DNA of 64,000 nt from Photobacterium aquae. GTDB taxonomy: Bacteria > Pseudomonadota > Gammaproteobacteria > Enterobacterales > Vibrionaceae. Positions 19,082 through 28,322 of this stretch are shown here, one piece after another; position 1 is the stretch's first letter, and every line of letters starts with the position of its first letter. Made by a program: the position numbers and the translations under genes. The stretch spans positions 119,568 through 183,567 of the forward strand of contig NZ_LDOT01000020.1 in NCBI RefSeq assembly GCF_001029445.1, written 5' to 3'. The notes beneath the pieces were generated by a model. That model saw nothing but the letters and a program-made list of their open reading frames with translations, searched no databases and was not told where the DNA came from.

Positions 19082-20604
19082 TGCGCCAATATGCTGTCAT
19101 GTCCTTGTGTGGCTGGTTGCTCCTTTCCTGTGGCTGGTTCTGCCTTTGGGTGATCGCCTCCTACTTCACCCTTGATGCGGAACTGGCTGTCTTTCTGTTC
19201 CCGTTTGCCCTGCGCACCGGAATTCTGCTTCATTGCCCGAAAAAATATTGGCCCGTTGTTTATGCGTCGGAATGGAGTCTGATGTTGGCGTTGGCTCCAC
19301 TGGTCCATAACCCGTTGTGGTTGTCGGCCTTGGTAGCGAGCTTGCTGAGCGTGGCGTTGCTATGGTTTGCCCAGCGTTTTTATTTCGGTACCCAGTTGCG
19401 CCGCTTGGGGGTAATGGGGGCGGTGATCCTCTTATCGGCCCTGATCAACTTTGTTGTTTCTGGTGGCTTTGATACTCATGGCTGGATGGTTGTGCTGGTT
19501 ACGATAACAGGTGGTGTCATGCTGGTGCCGAGTTGTTATTTGGTATGGAGCTACCTGTTTCAGCAGGCTTGGGTCCCGTTGACCGTCGGGTTGGTTTCCC
19601 GCCCAGTCTCGTTGCGGATCCGTCATATCCTGTTTTATGCCGTGCTTTTTGTTGTCAGTATTATTCTTCAGTTGGGGTTGCCTGAAGAGATGCGGCGCTT
19701 TGCTCCGTTCTGTCTGGCGATTCCGATTATTCTATTGGCCTTCCGTTACGGATGGCAGGGAGCTTTGCTGGGAACCTTGCTCAATAGCGTGGTGCTGATT
19801 GCGGCAAGGGGAAGCAGTAGCGACTTGGCCATTACCGATTTGATGTTGTCGCTGACAGCTCAGAGCCTGACCGGGATTTTGCTGGGAATGGGTATTCAGC
19901 GTCAGCGGGAGCTCAACCAGAAGTTACGGCAGCAACTGACCCGAAACCACAGTCTGTCTCAGCAGTTGGTTCGGGCGGAGGAGTCCGTGCGGCGCGATAT
20001 CGCCCGGGAACTGCATGATGAAATAGGCCAAAATATTACCGCTATCCGCACCCAAGCCTCGATAATCAAACGGGTTGATTCTGCCCCCGTAGCCAACAAC
20101 TGCGCGGCAATGATCGAGACATTGTCACTGAATATTTATGATACCACCAAGGGGCTGCTGACCCAGCTGCGGCCAAAGTCATTGGATGATATGGGCCTGA
20201 AGGCGGCAATTGAGCAATTGTTGCGGGATTTCGAATGTGAGGCTCAGGGAATAGAGGTGGATCTTCACTGGGAAGGAGAGATGGAACCCGAAGCGCTCGA
20301 GGATACCCTGAGTGTGACCTTGTACCGCTTGTGTCAGGAGACCATTAACAATGCGATTAAGTATGCCCAAGCTAGTCGGCTCAATGTGCTGTTTGTCATT
20401 GACAAAGAATGGGTCTCATTAGAGATCAGTGATAATGGCCGTGGTTTTTCAACCGATTTGGTGATGCAGAAAAATAGCAAGGGGTTTGGTTTGACCGGTA
20501 TGCGCGAGCGGGTTGAGGCACTCGGTGGTGTATTCGGTATTCGTAGTTATACCCAAGGGGAGCGGCGGGGTACTCACCTGACGATCCGTCTGCCGATTAT
20601 CTAA
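19081..20604 (+). CDS. uhpB: Sensor histidine kinase UhpB
   Basis: A 507-residue membrane kinase. The N-terminal half is a MASE1-like membrane region with about eight helices. A HisKA_3 dimerisation domain follows with the phospho-acceptor His at about residue 312 in RDIARELHDEIGQN, then an ATPase domain with the N box ETINNAIKYA and the G box DNGRGF. UhpB passes the signal from UhpC to UhpA. ATG 19081 overlaps the uhpA stop; uhpC starts 12 bases after its own stop. Confidence 0.93.
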   Translation: MRQYAVMSLCGWLLLSCGWFCLWVIASYFTLDAELAVFLFPFALRTGILLHCPKKYWPVVYASEWSLMLALAPLVHNPLWLSALVASLLSVALLWFAQRFYFGTQLRRLGVMGAVILLSALINFVVSGGFDTHGWMVVLVTITGGVMLVPSCYLVWSYLFQQAWVPLTVGLVSRPVSLRIRHILFYAVLFVVSIILQLGLPEEMRRFAPFCLAIPIILLAFRYGWQGALLGTLLNSVVLIAARGSSSDLAITDLMLSLTAQSLTGILLGMGIQRQRELNQKLRQQLTRNHSLSQQLVRAEESVRRDIARELHDEIGQNITAIRTQASIIKRVDSAPVANNCAAMIETLSLNIYDTTKGLLTQLRPKSLDDMGLKAAIEQLLRDFECEAQGIEVDLHWEGEMEPEALEDTLSVTLYRLCQETINNAIKYAQASRLNVLFVIDKEWVSLEISDNGRGFSTDLVMQKNSKGFGLTGMRERVEALGGVFGIRSYTQGERRGTHLTIRLPII

Positions 20605-20616
20605 CGGGACTATTCG

Positions 20617-21951
20617 ATGTTGGGAATTCTTAAATCACCTCAGCCACTGCCGCCGATCACCGACACCGAGTCGGTTGATGAACGCTACCGCTATTGGCGT
20701 TTTCATATCATGTTCACCATGTACCTTGGGTATGCGGTGTTCTATTTTACCCGCAAGAACTTTAACTATGCGATGCCCGCGATGCTGGTGGATCTTGGCT
20801 TGGACAAAGCGGATATCGGCATGATGGGGACCTTGTTTTATATTACCTACGGGGCCTCGAAGTTTTTCTCAGGGATCATCTCTGATCGTTCTAATCCCCG
20901 TTATTTTATGGGCTTGGGACTCATGGCGACAGGTGTGGTGAATATCTTGTTCGGTTTCTCCGATTCGCTCTGGGTCTTGATGATGCTATGGATGTTCAAT
21001 GCCTGGTTTCAGGGCTGGGGATGGCCGCCGTGCTCTAAGCTGATGACGACATGGTACTCACGTTCCGAACGGGGGTTCTGGTGGTCTTTCTGGAATACCG
21101 CCCATAATGTCGGCGGCGCTCTGATCCCCTTGTTGGTGGGGTACCTGACTCTTCACTATAGCTGGCGGCTCGGGTTTATTATTCCCGGCATGATTGCCGT
21201 GGCCGTTGGCTTGGTATTGTGTTGGCGTTTGCGTGATAAGCCAACCACTTTGGGATTGCCGACGGTAGGCCAGTGGCGTCATGACCGCTTGGAATTGGCT
21301 CAGGAGCAAGAGGGGCAGGGGCTCAGTACTGCGGCTATTTTGCGCAAGTATGTACTGAGTAACAAGTATATCTGGCTGTTGGCTTTTAGTTATGTGTTGG
21401 TGTATATCGTGCGTACCGCAGTCAATGACTGGGGCAACCTTTATCTCACTGAGGAGAAAGGTTACGACCTGATTGAAGCGAACATGGTTCTGTCGCTATT
21501 CGAAGTGGGGGGCTTTGTCGGATCGCTGGTTGCTGGTTGGGGGTCTGACCGCCTGTTTGGCGGTAACCGCGGGCCGATGAACCTTATCTTTGCTATTGGA
21601 ATATTTCTTGCAGTTGCGGCGCTTTGGTTGATGCCGGTGGGCAATTATATTTTATTGTCCGGCTGTTTTTTTGCCATTGGATTTTTCGTATTCGGGCCGC
21701 AGATGCTGATAGGGATGGCGGCGGCTGAGTGTTCCCATAAGGATTCGGCGGGTGCAGCAACGGGGTTTGTTGGCCTGTTTGCCTACATGGGGGCGGCGAT
21801 GGCGGGTTATCCGTTGGCGCTGGTGGTTGAGCAATTTCATTGGACCGGCTTCTTTACCGTTATTTCGGCTGCTGCCGGGATCGTTGGGTTGCTGCTGTTG
21901 CCGTTCTTGCTGGCACAGTCAACGGTTCATCATCATGAGGCAGCCAGATAG
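20617..21951 (+). CDS. uhpC: Glucose-6-phosphate sensor UhpC
   Basis: A 444-residue, 12-helix protein of the same antiporter family as UhpT, which acts as the external glucose-6-phosphate receptor. It has the family motifs FYFTRKNFNYAMPAM (about residue 42) and GWGWPPCSKLMTTWYSRSERG, and a histidine-rich C-terminal tail. Its place after uhpA and uhpB identifies it as UhpC rather than a second carrier. The 3' end overlaps the end of the convergent downstream gene by 19 bases. Confidence 0.9.
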   Translation: MLGILKSPQPLPPITDTESVDERYRYWRFHIMFTMYLGYAVFYFTRKNFNYAMPAMLVDLGLDKADIGMMGTLFYITYGASKFFSGIISDRSNPRYFMGLGLMATGVVNILFGFSDSLWVLMMLWMFNAWFQGWGWPPCSKLMTTWYSRSERGFWWSFWNTAHNVGGALIPLLVGYLTLHYSWRLGFIIPGMIAVAVGLVLCWRLRDKPTTLGLPTVGQWRHDRLELAQEQEGQGLSTAAILRKYVLSNKYIWLLAFSYVLVYIVRTAVNDWGNLYLTEEKGYDLIEANMVLSLFEVGGFVGSLVAGWGSDRLFGGNRGPMNLIFAIGIFLAVAALWLMPVGNYILLSGCFFAIGFFVFGPQMLIGMAAAECSHKDSAGAATGFVGLFAYMGAAMAGYPLALVVEQFHWTGFFTVISAAAGIVGLLLLPFLLAQSTVHHHEAAR

Positions 21952-22607
21952 CGTCTGGCCAATCCGGCAAACTCAGCGGCGGAGCAGTCGAGAAAGTCTT
22001 CCGAGATAAAGAAATCATAGCCGAGAAGCTCGCGGTTATATCGCATGCGGTTGGCCAGCATCGCCATGAGCCCTTTGATGGTTTGCCCGTCGGCAGTGAT
22101 GTAGGGAGTGTCGTCGAACAGGATATCCTCGAGCTCGAAAGGGGGATCGCTGAGCCTTTTATGTGCCATGACGAGCAGGATGCGTTGATCGAGAAGCAGT
22201 TTAGTCGCGACTCTGGGACATATGGCGGTCAGGAAGGGATCATAGTTTTTCAAGCTGACGCCAACCCATGGGATGGGCTCATACCAACCGTCAGTCTGAA
22301 CACTGGCTTGCCCAATCCGCTCGATGTTGTGCCATTTAGCAAGCCATCCGCCATAATGGCTATGAAACTGGAGGTGCATGAAGGTGAGCGTGAGGGAGAG
22401 TTCGCGTCCTTGACGGATTTTATAGCCAAGCAGCAACATGATAGCCGAGACGAGCAGGATGATGGCACTGGCCGGTGGAGCACGGAAGGGTTCCCACCAA
22501 AGCAGCCCGATACCTACCGTGATCCCGACTCCCGCTGCAACATAAAGGTTGGTGCCAAAGGGCTTGAGCGGCGGTCGAATAAAGCGTGTTTTTAGTTGTT
22601 CGTCCAT
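21933..22607 (-). CDS. DUF2982-like membrane protein
   Basis: A 224-residue protein with two closely spaced membrane segments near residues 20-60 and a cytoplasmic domain behind them. From memory it looks like the DUF2982 proteins of Vibrionaceae; no function is known. It is convergent with uhpC, and the two stops overlap by 19 bases, so no terminator fits between them. Confidence 0.7.
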   Translation of the reverse strand: MDEQLKTRFIRPPLKPFGTNLYVAAGVGITVGIGLLWWEPFRAPPASAIILLVSAIMLLLGYKIRQGRELSLTLTFMHLQFHSHYGGWLAKWHNIERIGQASVQTDGWYEPIPWVGVSLKNYDPFLTAICPRVATKLLLDQRILLVMAHKRLSDPPFELEDILFDDTPYITADGQTIKGLMAMLANRMRYNRELLGYDFFISEDFLDCSAAEFAGLARRYLAAS

Positions 22608-22919
22608 AGCAAGATTCTCGGCTTGGTACTCTCCTTATTATGGATTACGCTCGCTCAGTTGGAGAGGGATCAGTGCAGGGCTGCTATTTGTTTGTTTTCA
22701 GAGAGCATTATTTTTCTCTAAAGTGTAAAAATGAGAGTTTATCGTTGATTTTTGAGATAAATCATCTTTTGTTGCCGCTTAAATAAGCGTTTGCTGGCAT
22801 TTCTCTGACATCCTTGGTATAACACGCGCTTACTTTTTCCCGCTGGATGTATTGGATTGCCGTATGGTATTTCGATGGATGGTGGTGACTGAAAGTAGTG
22901 CAACGGAGTAGGAAATTTA
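22608..22919. other. Intergenic region before the basic winged-helix gene
   Basis: Holds divergent promoters. A -10-like TATAAC lies near 22816, but the -35 is not clear. A strong ribosome site (GGAGTAGGAA) stands just before 22920. No other gene is visible. Confidence 0.45.
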
Positions 22920-23324
22920 ATGAGAATCTCTCACAAACGTAAAGTCCAACTGAAGCTGCAAAAACGCCTGAAAGGTGTTGCAGTAACAGCGAAACCAGCA
23001 GTTGCAAAAGCTGTGGTAAAGAAAGCACCAACTGCAGAAACAGTAAAAGCTGCTCCAGCGGCAAAACCTGTTGTTGAAGCAAAGCAGCCTGAAGTGGCAG
23101 CGGTAGCGGCAACTGTGTCTCTGACACCGAAGCAGCAACAAGTGCTGGATATCGTGGTAAAGAATGCTGAAGGTATCAACCCTAAAGGGATTGGTCTGGA
23201 AGCAGGTCAGGAAGATGCGAAAGCCGCTTCTTGGGCAACTGGTGCGTTGAAGAAACTGACCGAAGAAGGTTTGGTTGAGCGCATCCAACTGGCAGGTAAC
23301 AAGGTGCTGTACAAAGCCCTGTAA
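22920..23324 (+). CDS. Basic Ala/Lys/Pro-rich protein with C-terminal winged-helix domain
   Basis: A 134-residue protein of two parts. Residues 1-65 are a basic, low-complexity stretch rich in Lys, Ala, Val and Pro, with repeated AKP and KAP motifs like histone H1-type tails. Residues 66-134 look like a small winged helix-turn-helix (LTPKQQQVLDIVVKN, then ASWATGALKKLTEEGLVERI, then NKVLYKAL). It probably binds DNA or RNA. I know similar small proteins from Vibrionaceae but no established function. GGAGTAGGAA is a strong ribosome site. Two hairpins follow. Confidence 0.8.
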   Translation: MRISHKRKVQLKLQKRLKGVAVTAKPAVAKAVVKKAPTAETVKAAPAAKPVVEAKQPEVAAVAATVSLTPKQQQVLDIVVKNAEGINPKGIGLEAGQEDAKAASWATGALKKLTEEGLVERIQLAGNKVLYKAL

Positions 23325-23345
23325 TCCCCCTTCCTGAAGGGTAGC

Positions 23346-23398
23346 CACACTTCGGTGTGAGTGAATGCCAGACCCGTTCCTGTTATACAGGGGCGGGT
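23346..23398 (+). terminator. Two hairpins after the basic winged-helix gene
   Basis: CACAC-TTCG-GTGTG (23346-23359, UUCG tetraloop) and a 12-bp stem from ACCCG to CGGGT (23372-23398). The second is followed by a pyrimidine-rich stretch, not by a pure T run. Confidence 0.6.
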
Positions 23399-23758
23399 AT
23401 TACTTCCTTTCCCCTCTCGATTTATCCTCTTTCCCCATTGTTTGTTTCCTGCAAAGTGTCTCAAAAACGAATCACCTAGTCGCTAAGGTTTGGCAAGCTG
23501 TCTTTAACCTGTCGATATGTCTCATCTCTGCTATAACTTATTAATATACCCAAGTAACATCAAGATAATCGATGCCCTGTGGGTTCCAATATAACCGTAT
23601 TTTTATGGTGGAATTTGCGAATAGGCATGACATGAACCGTTAGGGTGCTAATGAACTGGCTGACGGCATGGAATGGGTTTGACAGAGGCTGCTTAGGTAT
23701 TATCGAAATTTGTAAGCGTCAAATTTTGCCATGGACGGGAACATGCGGAGGCGAAGGT
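23399..23758. other. Intergenic region, nothing firm seen
   Basis: An open frame from 23645 would extend the next gene upstream, but the added residues look random and the internal ATG has a better ribosome site. I see no RNA gene or operator. Confidence 0.4.
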
Positions 23759-24064
23759 ATGACAATGATAAGTGCTAGAGAGTTTTCCGACTGGCTACGC
23801 AATCGCTTTGCTGAAGAGAACCAAGGGGTGAGCCTAACGCGCGAAGATATCAACCAGCTAACCGGTCGACAGAGTTTTTCGCTGGGTTTTGTTCACGACA
23901 TTCATTATGAGTTAATGCAGCACGGTATGGCGTTTGTTACCGATACATCCAGAGATGTCTTTTATCTGGTGCCTGTATCAAAGAAGCCATGGCGAGAGCA
24001 GCTTGAGCATCAATATGAGAGGGAGCTTTTTTGCAACGTCTTGCCTCTCGATAAGTCTGGCTGA
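23759..24064 (+). CDS. Conserved-looking small protein of unknown function
   Basis: A 101-residue soluble protein without signal peptide. The ATG at 23759 follows GGAGGCGAAGGT, a fair ribosome site. The sequence (ISAREFSDWLRNRFAEENQG near the start, then helical stretches) suggests a compact alpha-helical fold; I do not recognise the family. It ends before a strong terminator that also serves the convergent aspC. Confidence 0.65.
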   Translation: MTMISAREFSDWLRNRFAEENQGVSLTREDINQLTGRQSFSLGFVHDIHYELMQHGMAFVTDTSRDVFYLVPVSKKPWREQLEHQYERELFCNVLPLDKSG

Positions 24065-24138
24065 GGAGATCCGCCGTGTTTCCCGGACAAAAACGGGAGG
24101 CGATACGGAAAATCCTGAGCCTGATGACGACAGCAATT

Positions 24139-24169
24139 AAAACGGGTGCGCCCCACGCACCCGTTTTTT
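24139..24169. terminator. Bidirectional terminator before aspC end
   Basis: AAACGGGTGCG and CGCACCCGTTTTTT, 10-11 bp stem with A and T runs on both sides, between convergent genes. Confidence 0.88.
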
Positions 24170-24189
24170 ATACCCCAAGCCTCGTTGGC

Positions 24190-25380
24190 TTACAGTACGG
24201 CTGCAATGCCTTTGCACAAAGGCTGCATATTAGCTTTTGTCATGCCCGCAACGCTGATGCGCCCTGAACCCACGATGTAAATCGCAAACTCTTCCTTGAG
24301 TCGGGCAACTTGTTCTTTGGTTAAACCTGAGAATGAGAACATACCGTTTTGGCGCTCGATGAAGCTAAAGTCACGTTCGATGCCAAGATCTTTCAGGGTT
24401 TGTACAAATAGAACGCGCATTTCTTGGATGCGATCACGCATATCGGCCACTTCCTGCTCCCACTCTGCGCGGAGTGCATCATTGTTCAGGATCTCTGTAA
24501 CAATTGCAGCACCGTGTGCTGGTGGGTTGGAGTAGATAACCCGTGCAATGCTCTTCACTTGGCTGAATGCCGTTGCACTTTCCTCGGCGGTACGGCCTAC
24601 CAGGGTAAAGGCACCAACACGCTCATTGTAAAGGCCAAAATTCTTGGAGAATGAGCTAGCGACCAATAGTTCCTCGCATTTATCTGCAAAGATCCGCAAG
24701 CCTTGGGCATCTTCTTCTACGCCCTTGGCAAAGCCTTGGTAGGCAAAGTCAAACATTGGAAGTAGCTGCTTTTCTTGGCAAAGCGTGGCGAGTTGCTGCC
24801 ATTGTGCAGAATCTGGGTCGATACCTGTTGGGTTGTGGCAGCACCCGTGAAGTAGTACTACATCACCAGGCTGGGCGTTGGCGAGATCGGTCAGCGCAGC
24901 GTCGAAATCCATGTCTTTGCTTTCAGCATCGTAGTAGCTGTACTGGGTTGTTTTAAGGCCTGCAGCTGCAAATACACCGTTGTGGTTAGCCCAAGTTGGG
25001 TTGCTGATCCAAACGGTAACATCGCCGAGCTGGCGCTTGATAAATTCCGCAGCGAGACGCAGTGCACCTGTGCCACCAGGGGCTTGGGCGGTACTTGCGC
25101 GCTTGGATGAGATGATTGGGGAATCCTGTCCGAACAGAAGTTGCTGTACCGCAAGGCCGTATTCAGCGGTTCCCGGAATGCTCAGGTAAGATTTGGTGGT
25201 TTCTTTTTCGAGCAAAATCGCTTCGGCTTTTTTCACCGTAGCAAGGACCGGTGTGTTACCTGACTCGTCCTTGTAGATACCTACACCAAGGTTAATTTTT
25301 TCCGGGCGGCTGTCATTCTTGAATTCTTCGGTAAGGCCAAGAATAGGATCGGCTGGCGCGGCAGAAATTTTTTCAAACAT
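24190..25380 (-). CDS. aspC: Aspartate (aromatic) aminotransferase AspC
   Basis: Pyridoxal-phosphate enzyme of class I, 396 residues, which interconverts aspartate/oxaloacetate and glutamate/2-oxoglutarate. The N-terminus [16 protein letters not shown] is typical of AspC. The cofactor lysine lies in [15 protein letters not shown] (about residue 245), and the catalytic HNPTG stretch is at about 190. Two further in-frame ATG codons lie just upstream; I chose the third because it gives the family N-terminus. Tyrosine aminotransferase TyrB is the close paralogue; the sequence fits AspC better. Confidence 0.93.
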   Translation of the reverse strand: MFEKISAAPADPILGLTEEFKNDSRPEKINLGVGIYKDESGNTPVLATVKKAEAILLEKETTKSYLSIPGTAEYGLAVQQLLFGQDSPIISSKRASTAQAPGGTGALRLAAEFIKRQLGDVTVWISNPTWANHNGVFAAAGLKTTQYSYYDAESKDMDFDAALTDLANAQPGDVVLLHGCCHNPTGIDPDSAQWQQLATLCQEKQLLPMFDFAYQGFAKGVEEDAQGLRIFADKCEELLVASSFSKNFGLYNERVGAFTLVGRTAEESATAFSQVKSIARVIYSNPPAHGAAIVTEILNNDALRAEWEQEVADMRDRIQEMRVLFVQTLKDLGIERDFSFIERQNGMFSFSGLTKEQVARLKEEFAIYIVGSGRISVAGMTKANMQPLCKGIAAVL

Positions 25381-25905
25381 TGTCATCATCCATGCTGGTA
25401 AGAATAGAAATATATCAGCTCTTTATACCCTGTGAATGCCAGTCATGACAAGGAGTTGTAACAATTCCAACGAAGAAAAATAGCAAAAGGAGTATGTTGC
25501 CGAATTATGTAAGGTGCAGATTAAATTGGTCAAAAAGCCAACAAATTGTTTTGCAAGAAAATTACGACATTTTTATCGCCATACTGACTTTTTTGTGAAC
25601 TTAATGGAGTGTTTTCCATTAAAAAATAAAAATAAAACGTAATTAAGTGAAATATTGTGAAATCCCTGTTCATCCCTGTGAAACCGATCACGGATGGTAG
25701 GGGTAGGGTTGTCATAGGATTTCACCCCGATGGAATGCGGTTAAATATTAGCGAAAAGGCCATTTTAAGCGGTGAAGAGGCAGACAAATGATGTTTTTGT
25801 CTTTTTATCGTCGTCTAGATGGCGAAATACGCTTAATTTATCTTTAACCGTAGAAAAAGCAACGGCTCACGTGTTGTTGCTGAAGTATGTTTCGGGGATA
25901 CGATA
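25381..25905. other. Divergent promoter region between aspC and MFS gene
   Basis: About 525 AT-rich bases with promoters for both genes. A CRP-type site lies at 25677-25692. No RNA gene or coding frame of note is seen. Confidence 0.5.
25677..25692 (+). promoter_or_regulatory. CRP-type site upstream of the MFS sugar carrier
   Basis: TGTGAAACCGATCACG fits TGTGA-N6-TCACA at 9 of 10 positions, 214 bases before the MFS start. Catabolite control would suit a sugar carrier. Confidence 0.6.
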
Positions 25906-27270
25906 ATGGAAAAGCCACGCCTTACATTTTGGCAAATATGGAATATGAGTTTCGGTTTCATGGGCATTCAGTTTGGTTTTGGTTTACAAAACGCGAATGT
26001 CAGCCGGATTTTCGAGACGTTAGGGGCAAGTATTGATCAAATCCCCATTCTATGGATTGCTGCACCGTTAACCGGTTTGCTGGTTCAGCCTATCATTGGC
26101 TACTTCAGTGACCGTACTTGGACACGCCTTGGCCGCCGTCGCCCTTACTTTCTTTTCGGGGCCGTTGCATCATCGCTCGCGCTTATTGTGATGCCTTATT
26201 CGCCTTATCTTTGGGTTGCCGCTGGTATGCTGTGGATTTTGGATGCATCGATTAATATTTCGATGGAGCCATTCCGCGCATTGGTTGCCGATAATTTGCC
26301 ATCATCGCAACGTACCCGTGGTTTTGCGGTACAAACATTCTTTATCGGCGTTGGCTCTGTGGTTGCTTCGGCAATGCCGTATTTGCTGACGAACATTGCA
26401 GGTGTTGCGAATACCGCACCTGCAGGTGAGGTGCCACCGTCAGTCAAAATTTCATTCTTGTGTGGTGCACTGGTGTTTATCGGCACTATCCTATGGACAG
26501 TTTACCGTACCAAGGAGTATTCGCCTGAAGAGTTAGCCAGTTATAGCCATGAGGCTGGTGAATCGTCTGAAACGGATGAAAAGGCGAGTTTTGCGGGTAT
26601 GCTGGCCGATCTGAAGGCGATGCCAAAGACGATGATCCAGCTAGCTGTGGTACAGTTTTTCTCATGGTTCGCCCTTTTTGCAATGTGGATTTACACCACT
26701 TCAGCAGTCACCTCTCATATCTTTGGTACTACCGACACCAGCTCTGCTCAATACAACCAAGGTGCAGACTGGGTGGGTCTTTGTTTTGCTGCTTACAATG
26801 GCATATCTGCACTGGCGGCATTTGCTCTGCCTTGGCTTGCTGAGCGTACCAGCCGTAAATTTGTCCACGGTTTAAGCTTGGTGATTGGTGGGTTGAGCTT
26901 AGGTTCTATAGCCCTGATCCAAGATCCTTCTATGTTGATGCTGAACATGGTGGGGGTTGGCTTGGCATGGGCAAGTATCCTATGCATGCCTTATGCAATT
27001 CTGGCTGGCTCTTTGCCTTCGAATAAAATGGGGTTTTACATGGGGGTATTTAATTTCTTCATTGTTCTGCCACAGATACTTGCTGCAGGGATCTTGGGTT
27101 TCTTTACCCGCTGGGCATTTGACGGTAATACCATGATGGCGATTGTGCTGGGTGGCGGCTCGATGGTATTCGCGGGCCTGATGGTCAGCTTGGTTAAGGA
27201 TGAAGATGAGCCAAATACTCTTGGCGAAGATGTGGATAAAGGCGTGTCTGGGCAAGCGGTAGCCGCTTAA
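25906..27270 (+). CDS. SLC45/GPH-like MFS sugar transporter
   Basis: A 454-residue, 12-helix carrier of the major facilitator superfamily. Family features include GFGLQNANVSRIFETLGA at the N-terminus, the SDRTWTRLGRRRPY loop (about residues 69-82), and a charged central loop. It resembles carriers annotated as maltose or general disaccharide symporters (for example MalT of Shewanella), but the substrate cannot be fixed. It stands alone, with a CRP-type site upstream and a strong terminator behind, so it is probably an induced, catabolite-controlled sugar uptake gene. Confidence 0.82.
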   Translation: MEKPRLTFWQIWNMSFGFMGIQFGFGLQNANVSRIFETLGASIDQIPILWIAAPLTGLLVQPIIGYFSDRTWTRLGRRRPYFLFGAVASSLALIVMPYSPYLWVAAGMLWILDASINISMEPFRALVADNLPSSQRTRGFAVQTFFIGVGSVVASAMPYLLTNIAGVANTAPAGEVPPSVKISFLCGALVFIGTILWTVYRTKEYSPEELASYSHEAGESSETDEKASFAGMLADLKAMPKTMIQLAVVQFFSWFALFAMWIYTTSAVTSHIFGTTDTSSAQYNQGADWVGLCFAAYNGISALAAFALPWLAERTSRKFVHGLSLVIGGLSLGSIALIQDPSMLMLNMVGVGLAWASILCMPYAILAGSLPSNKMGFYMGVFNFFIVLPQILAAGILGFFTRWAFDGNTMMAIVLGGGSMVFAGLMVSLVKDEDEPNTLGEDVDKGVSGQAVAA

Positions 27271-27281
27271 CTTCTGATCAT

Positions 27282-27322
27282 AAAAGCCCGTACTGAGTTG
27301 AGCTTAGTACGGGCTTTTTGTT
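27282..27322 (+). terminator. Terminator after the MFS sugar carrier
   Basis: AAAAGCCCGTACT and AGTACGGGCTTTTTG pair around a short inner loop, with T run. Confidence 0.88.
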
Positions 27323-27397
27323 GTTGGGCAAATAACGTTGAGTTAATGCGGTGTCTCTACCGAATAGCGCGGGGTCCGCAGCTTTGGGATCGGTGAC

Positions 27398-27616
27398 CTA
27401 GATAAAAAAAGTATCGAGGTACAGCTGTTCTACTTCTTTGCGAGCCCATTCGGTACGGCGAAGAAACTTAAGGCTTGATTTGATGCTAGGGTCGCTTGTA
27501 AAGCAGCGAATTTTCACGATACGCCCTAGTTCTTCCCAGCCATAGTGATCAACCAGTTCACCAAGAAGGGTCTGGAGAGTTATACCGTGTAGTGGGTTAT
27601 TGGGTTGGGTATCCAT
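27398..27616 (-). CDS. VF530-family (DUF2132) DNA-binding protein
   Basis: A 72-residue protein of the VF530 family, named after a Vibrio fischeri protein of known structure. The pattern [20 protein letters not shown], then [22 protein letters not shown] and a C-terminal EVEQLY is typical. It is considered a small DNA-binding protein; its role is not established. It is a single-gene unit. Confidence 0.85.
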   Translation of the reverse strand: MDTQPNNPLHGITLQTLLGELVDHYGWEELGRIVKIRCFTSDPSIKSSLKFLRRTEWARKEVEQLYLDTFFI

Positions 27617-27766
27617 GGTCTAGTTTCTATATTGAGTTTGTAATCGAGCACTATAGCAGTTTGGTCAGGTCGATTAAATCTGAGTGGATAAAATATATCT
27701 GTTAGAATGGCATCCAACTTGGCAGTATGTCATATCGACAAGGCTGCAATATCACTAGGAACAACT

Positions 27767-28246
27767 GTGCTCAATAATGACATTTTGCGACGTATTCGCT
27801 ATACCTTTGATTTTAATGATTCAGCGATGATGAATATTTTTGCTGAGGCGGATCATGAGGTAACTCGAGAGCAAGTGAGTGATTGGCTTAAGAAAGAAGA
27901 TGATGCGGCATTTACAAAATGTACCGATCATGAGCTGGCTATTTTTCTGAATGGTTTGATTAATACCAAACGTGGCAAGAAAGAAGGCCCGCAACCTGTC
28001 CCTGAGTCACGTCTGACCAACAATATGATTTTTATGAAGTTGCGTATTGCGTTGAACTTTAAGGCTGATGATATCATCGAGGTTTTGAAGTTGGTTGACT
28101 GCGAGATTAGCAACCATGAACTAAGTGCTTTTTTCAGAAAGCCTGATAACAAGCATTACCGCGAATGTAAGGATCAGATTTTAAGAAATTTCCTATTGGG
28201 TGTTCAGTATCGTTTCCGTCCGCAAGATCAGGAAGCGGCTGAGTAA
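27767..28246 (+). CDS. yehS: YehS-like DUF1456 protein
   Basis: A cytoplasmic protein of two DUF1456 repeats, the first starting at LNNDILRRIRYTFDFND and the second at LTNNMIFMKLRIALNF. E. coli YehS starts with MLNNDVLR, so I place the start at GTG 27767, where AGGA stands 6 bases upstream; the ATG at 27707 would add 20 residues not seen in the family. The product is then 159 residues. Function unknown; the two repeats may bind nucleic acid or protein. A bidirectional terminator follows. Confidence 0.85.
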   Translation: MLNNDILRRIRYTFDFNDSAMMNIFAEADHEVTREQVSDWLKKEDDAAFTKCTDHELAIFLNGLINTKRGKKEGPQPVPESRLTNNMIFMKLRIALNFKADDIIEVLKLVDCEISNHELSAFFRKPDNKHYRECKDQILRNFLLGVQYRFRPQDQEAAE

Positions 28247-28265
28247 TACTGAGTCGCGATAGAAT

Positions 28266-28296
28266 AAAAAAGGCTACCAGAAGGTAGCCTTTTTTT
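28266..28296. terminator. Bidirectional terminator between yehS and asnS
   Basis: AAAAAAGGCTACC, AGAA, GGTAGCCTTTTTTT: a long perfect stem between convergent genes. Confidence 0.9.
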
Positions 28297-28322
28297 ATTG
28301 TCGAACGTTTTATTGCCAATAA

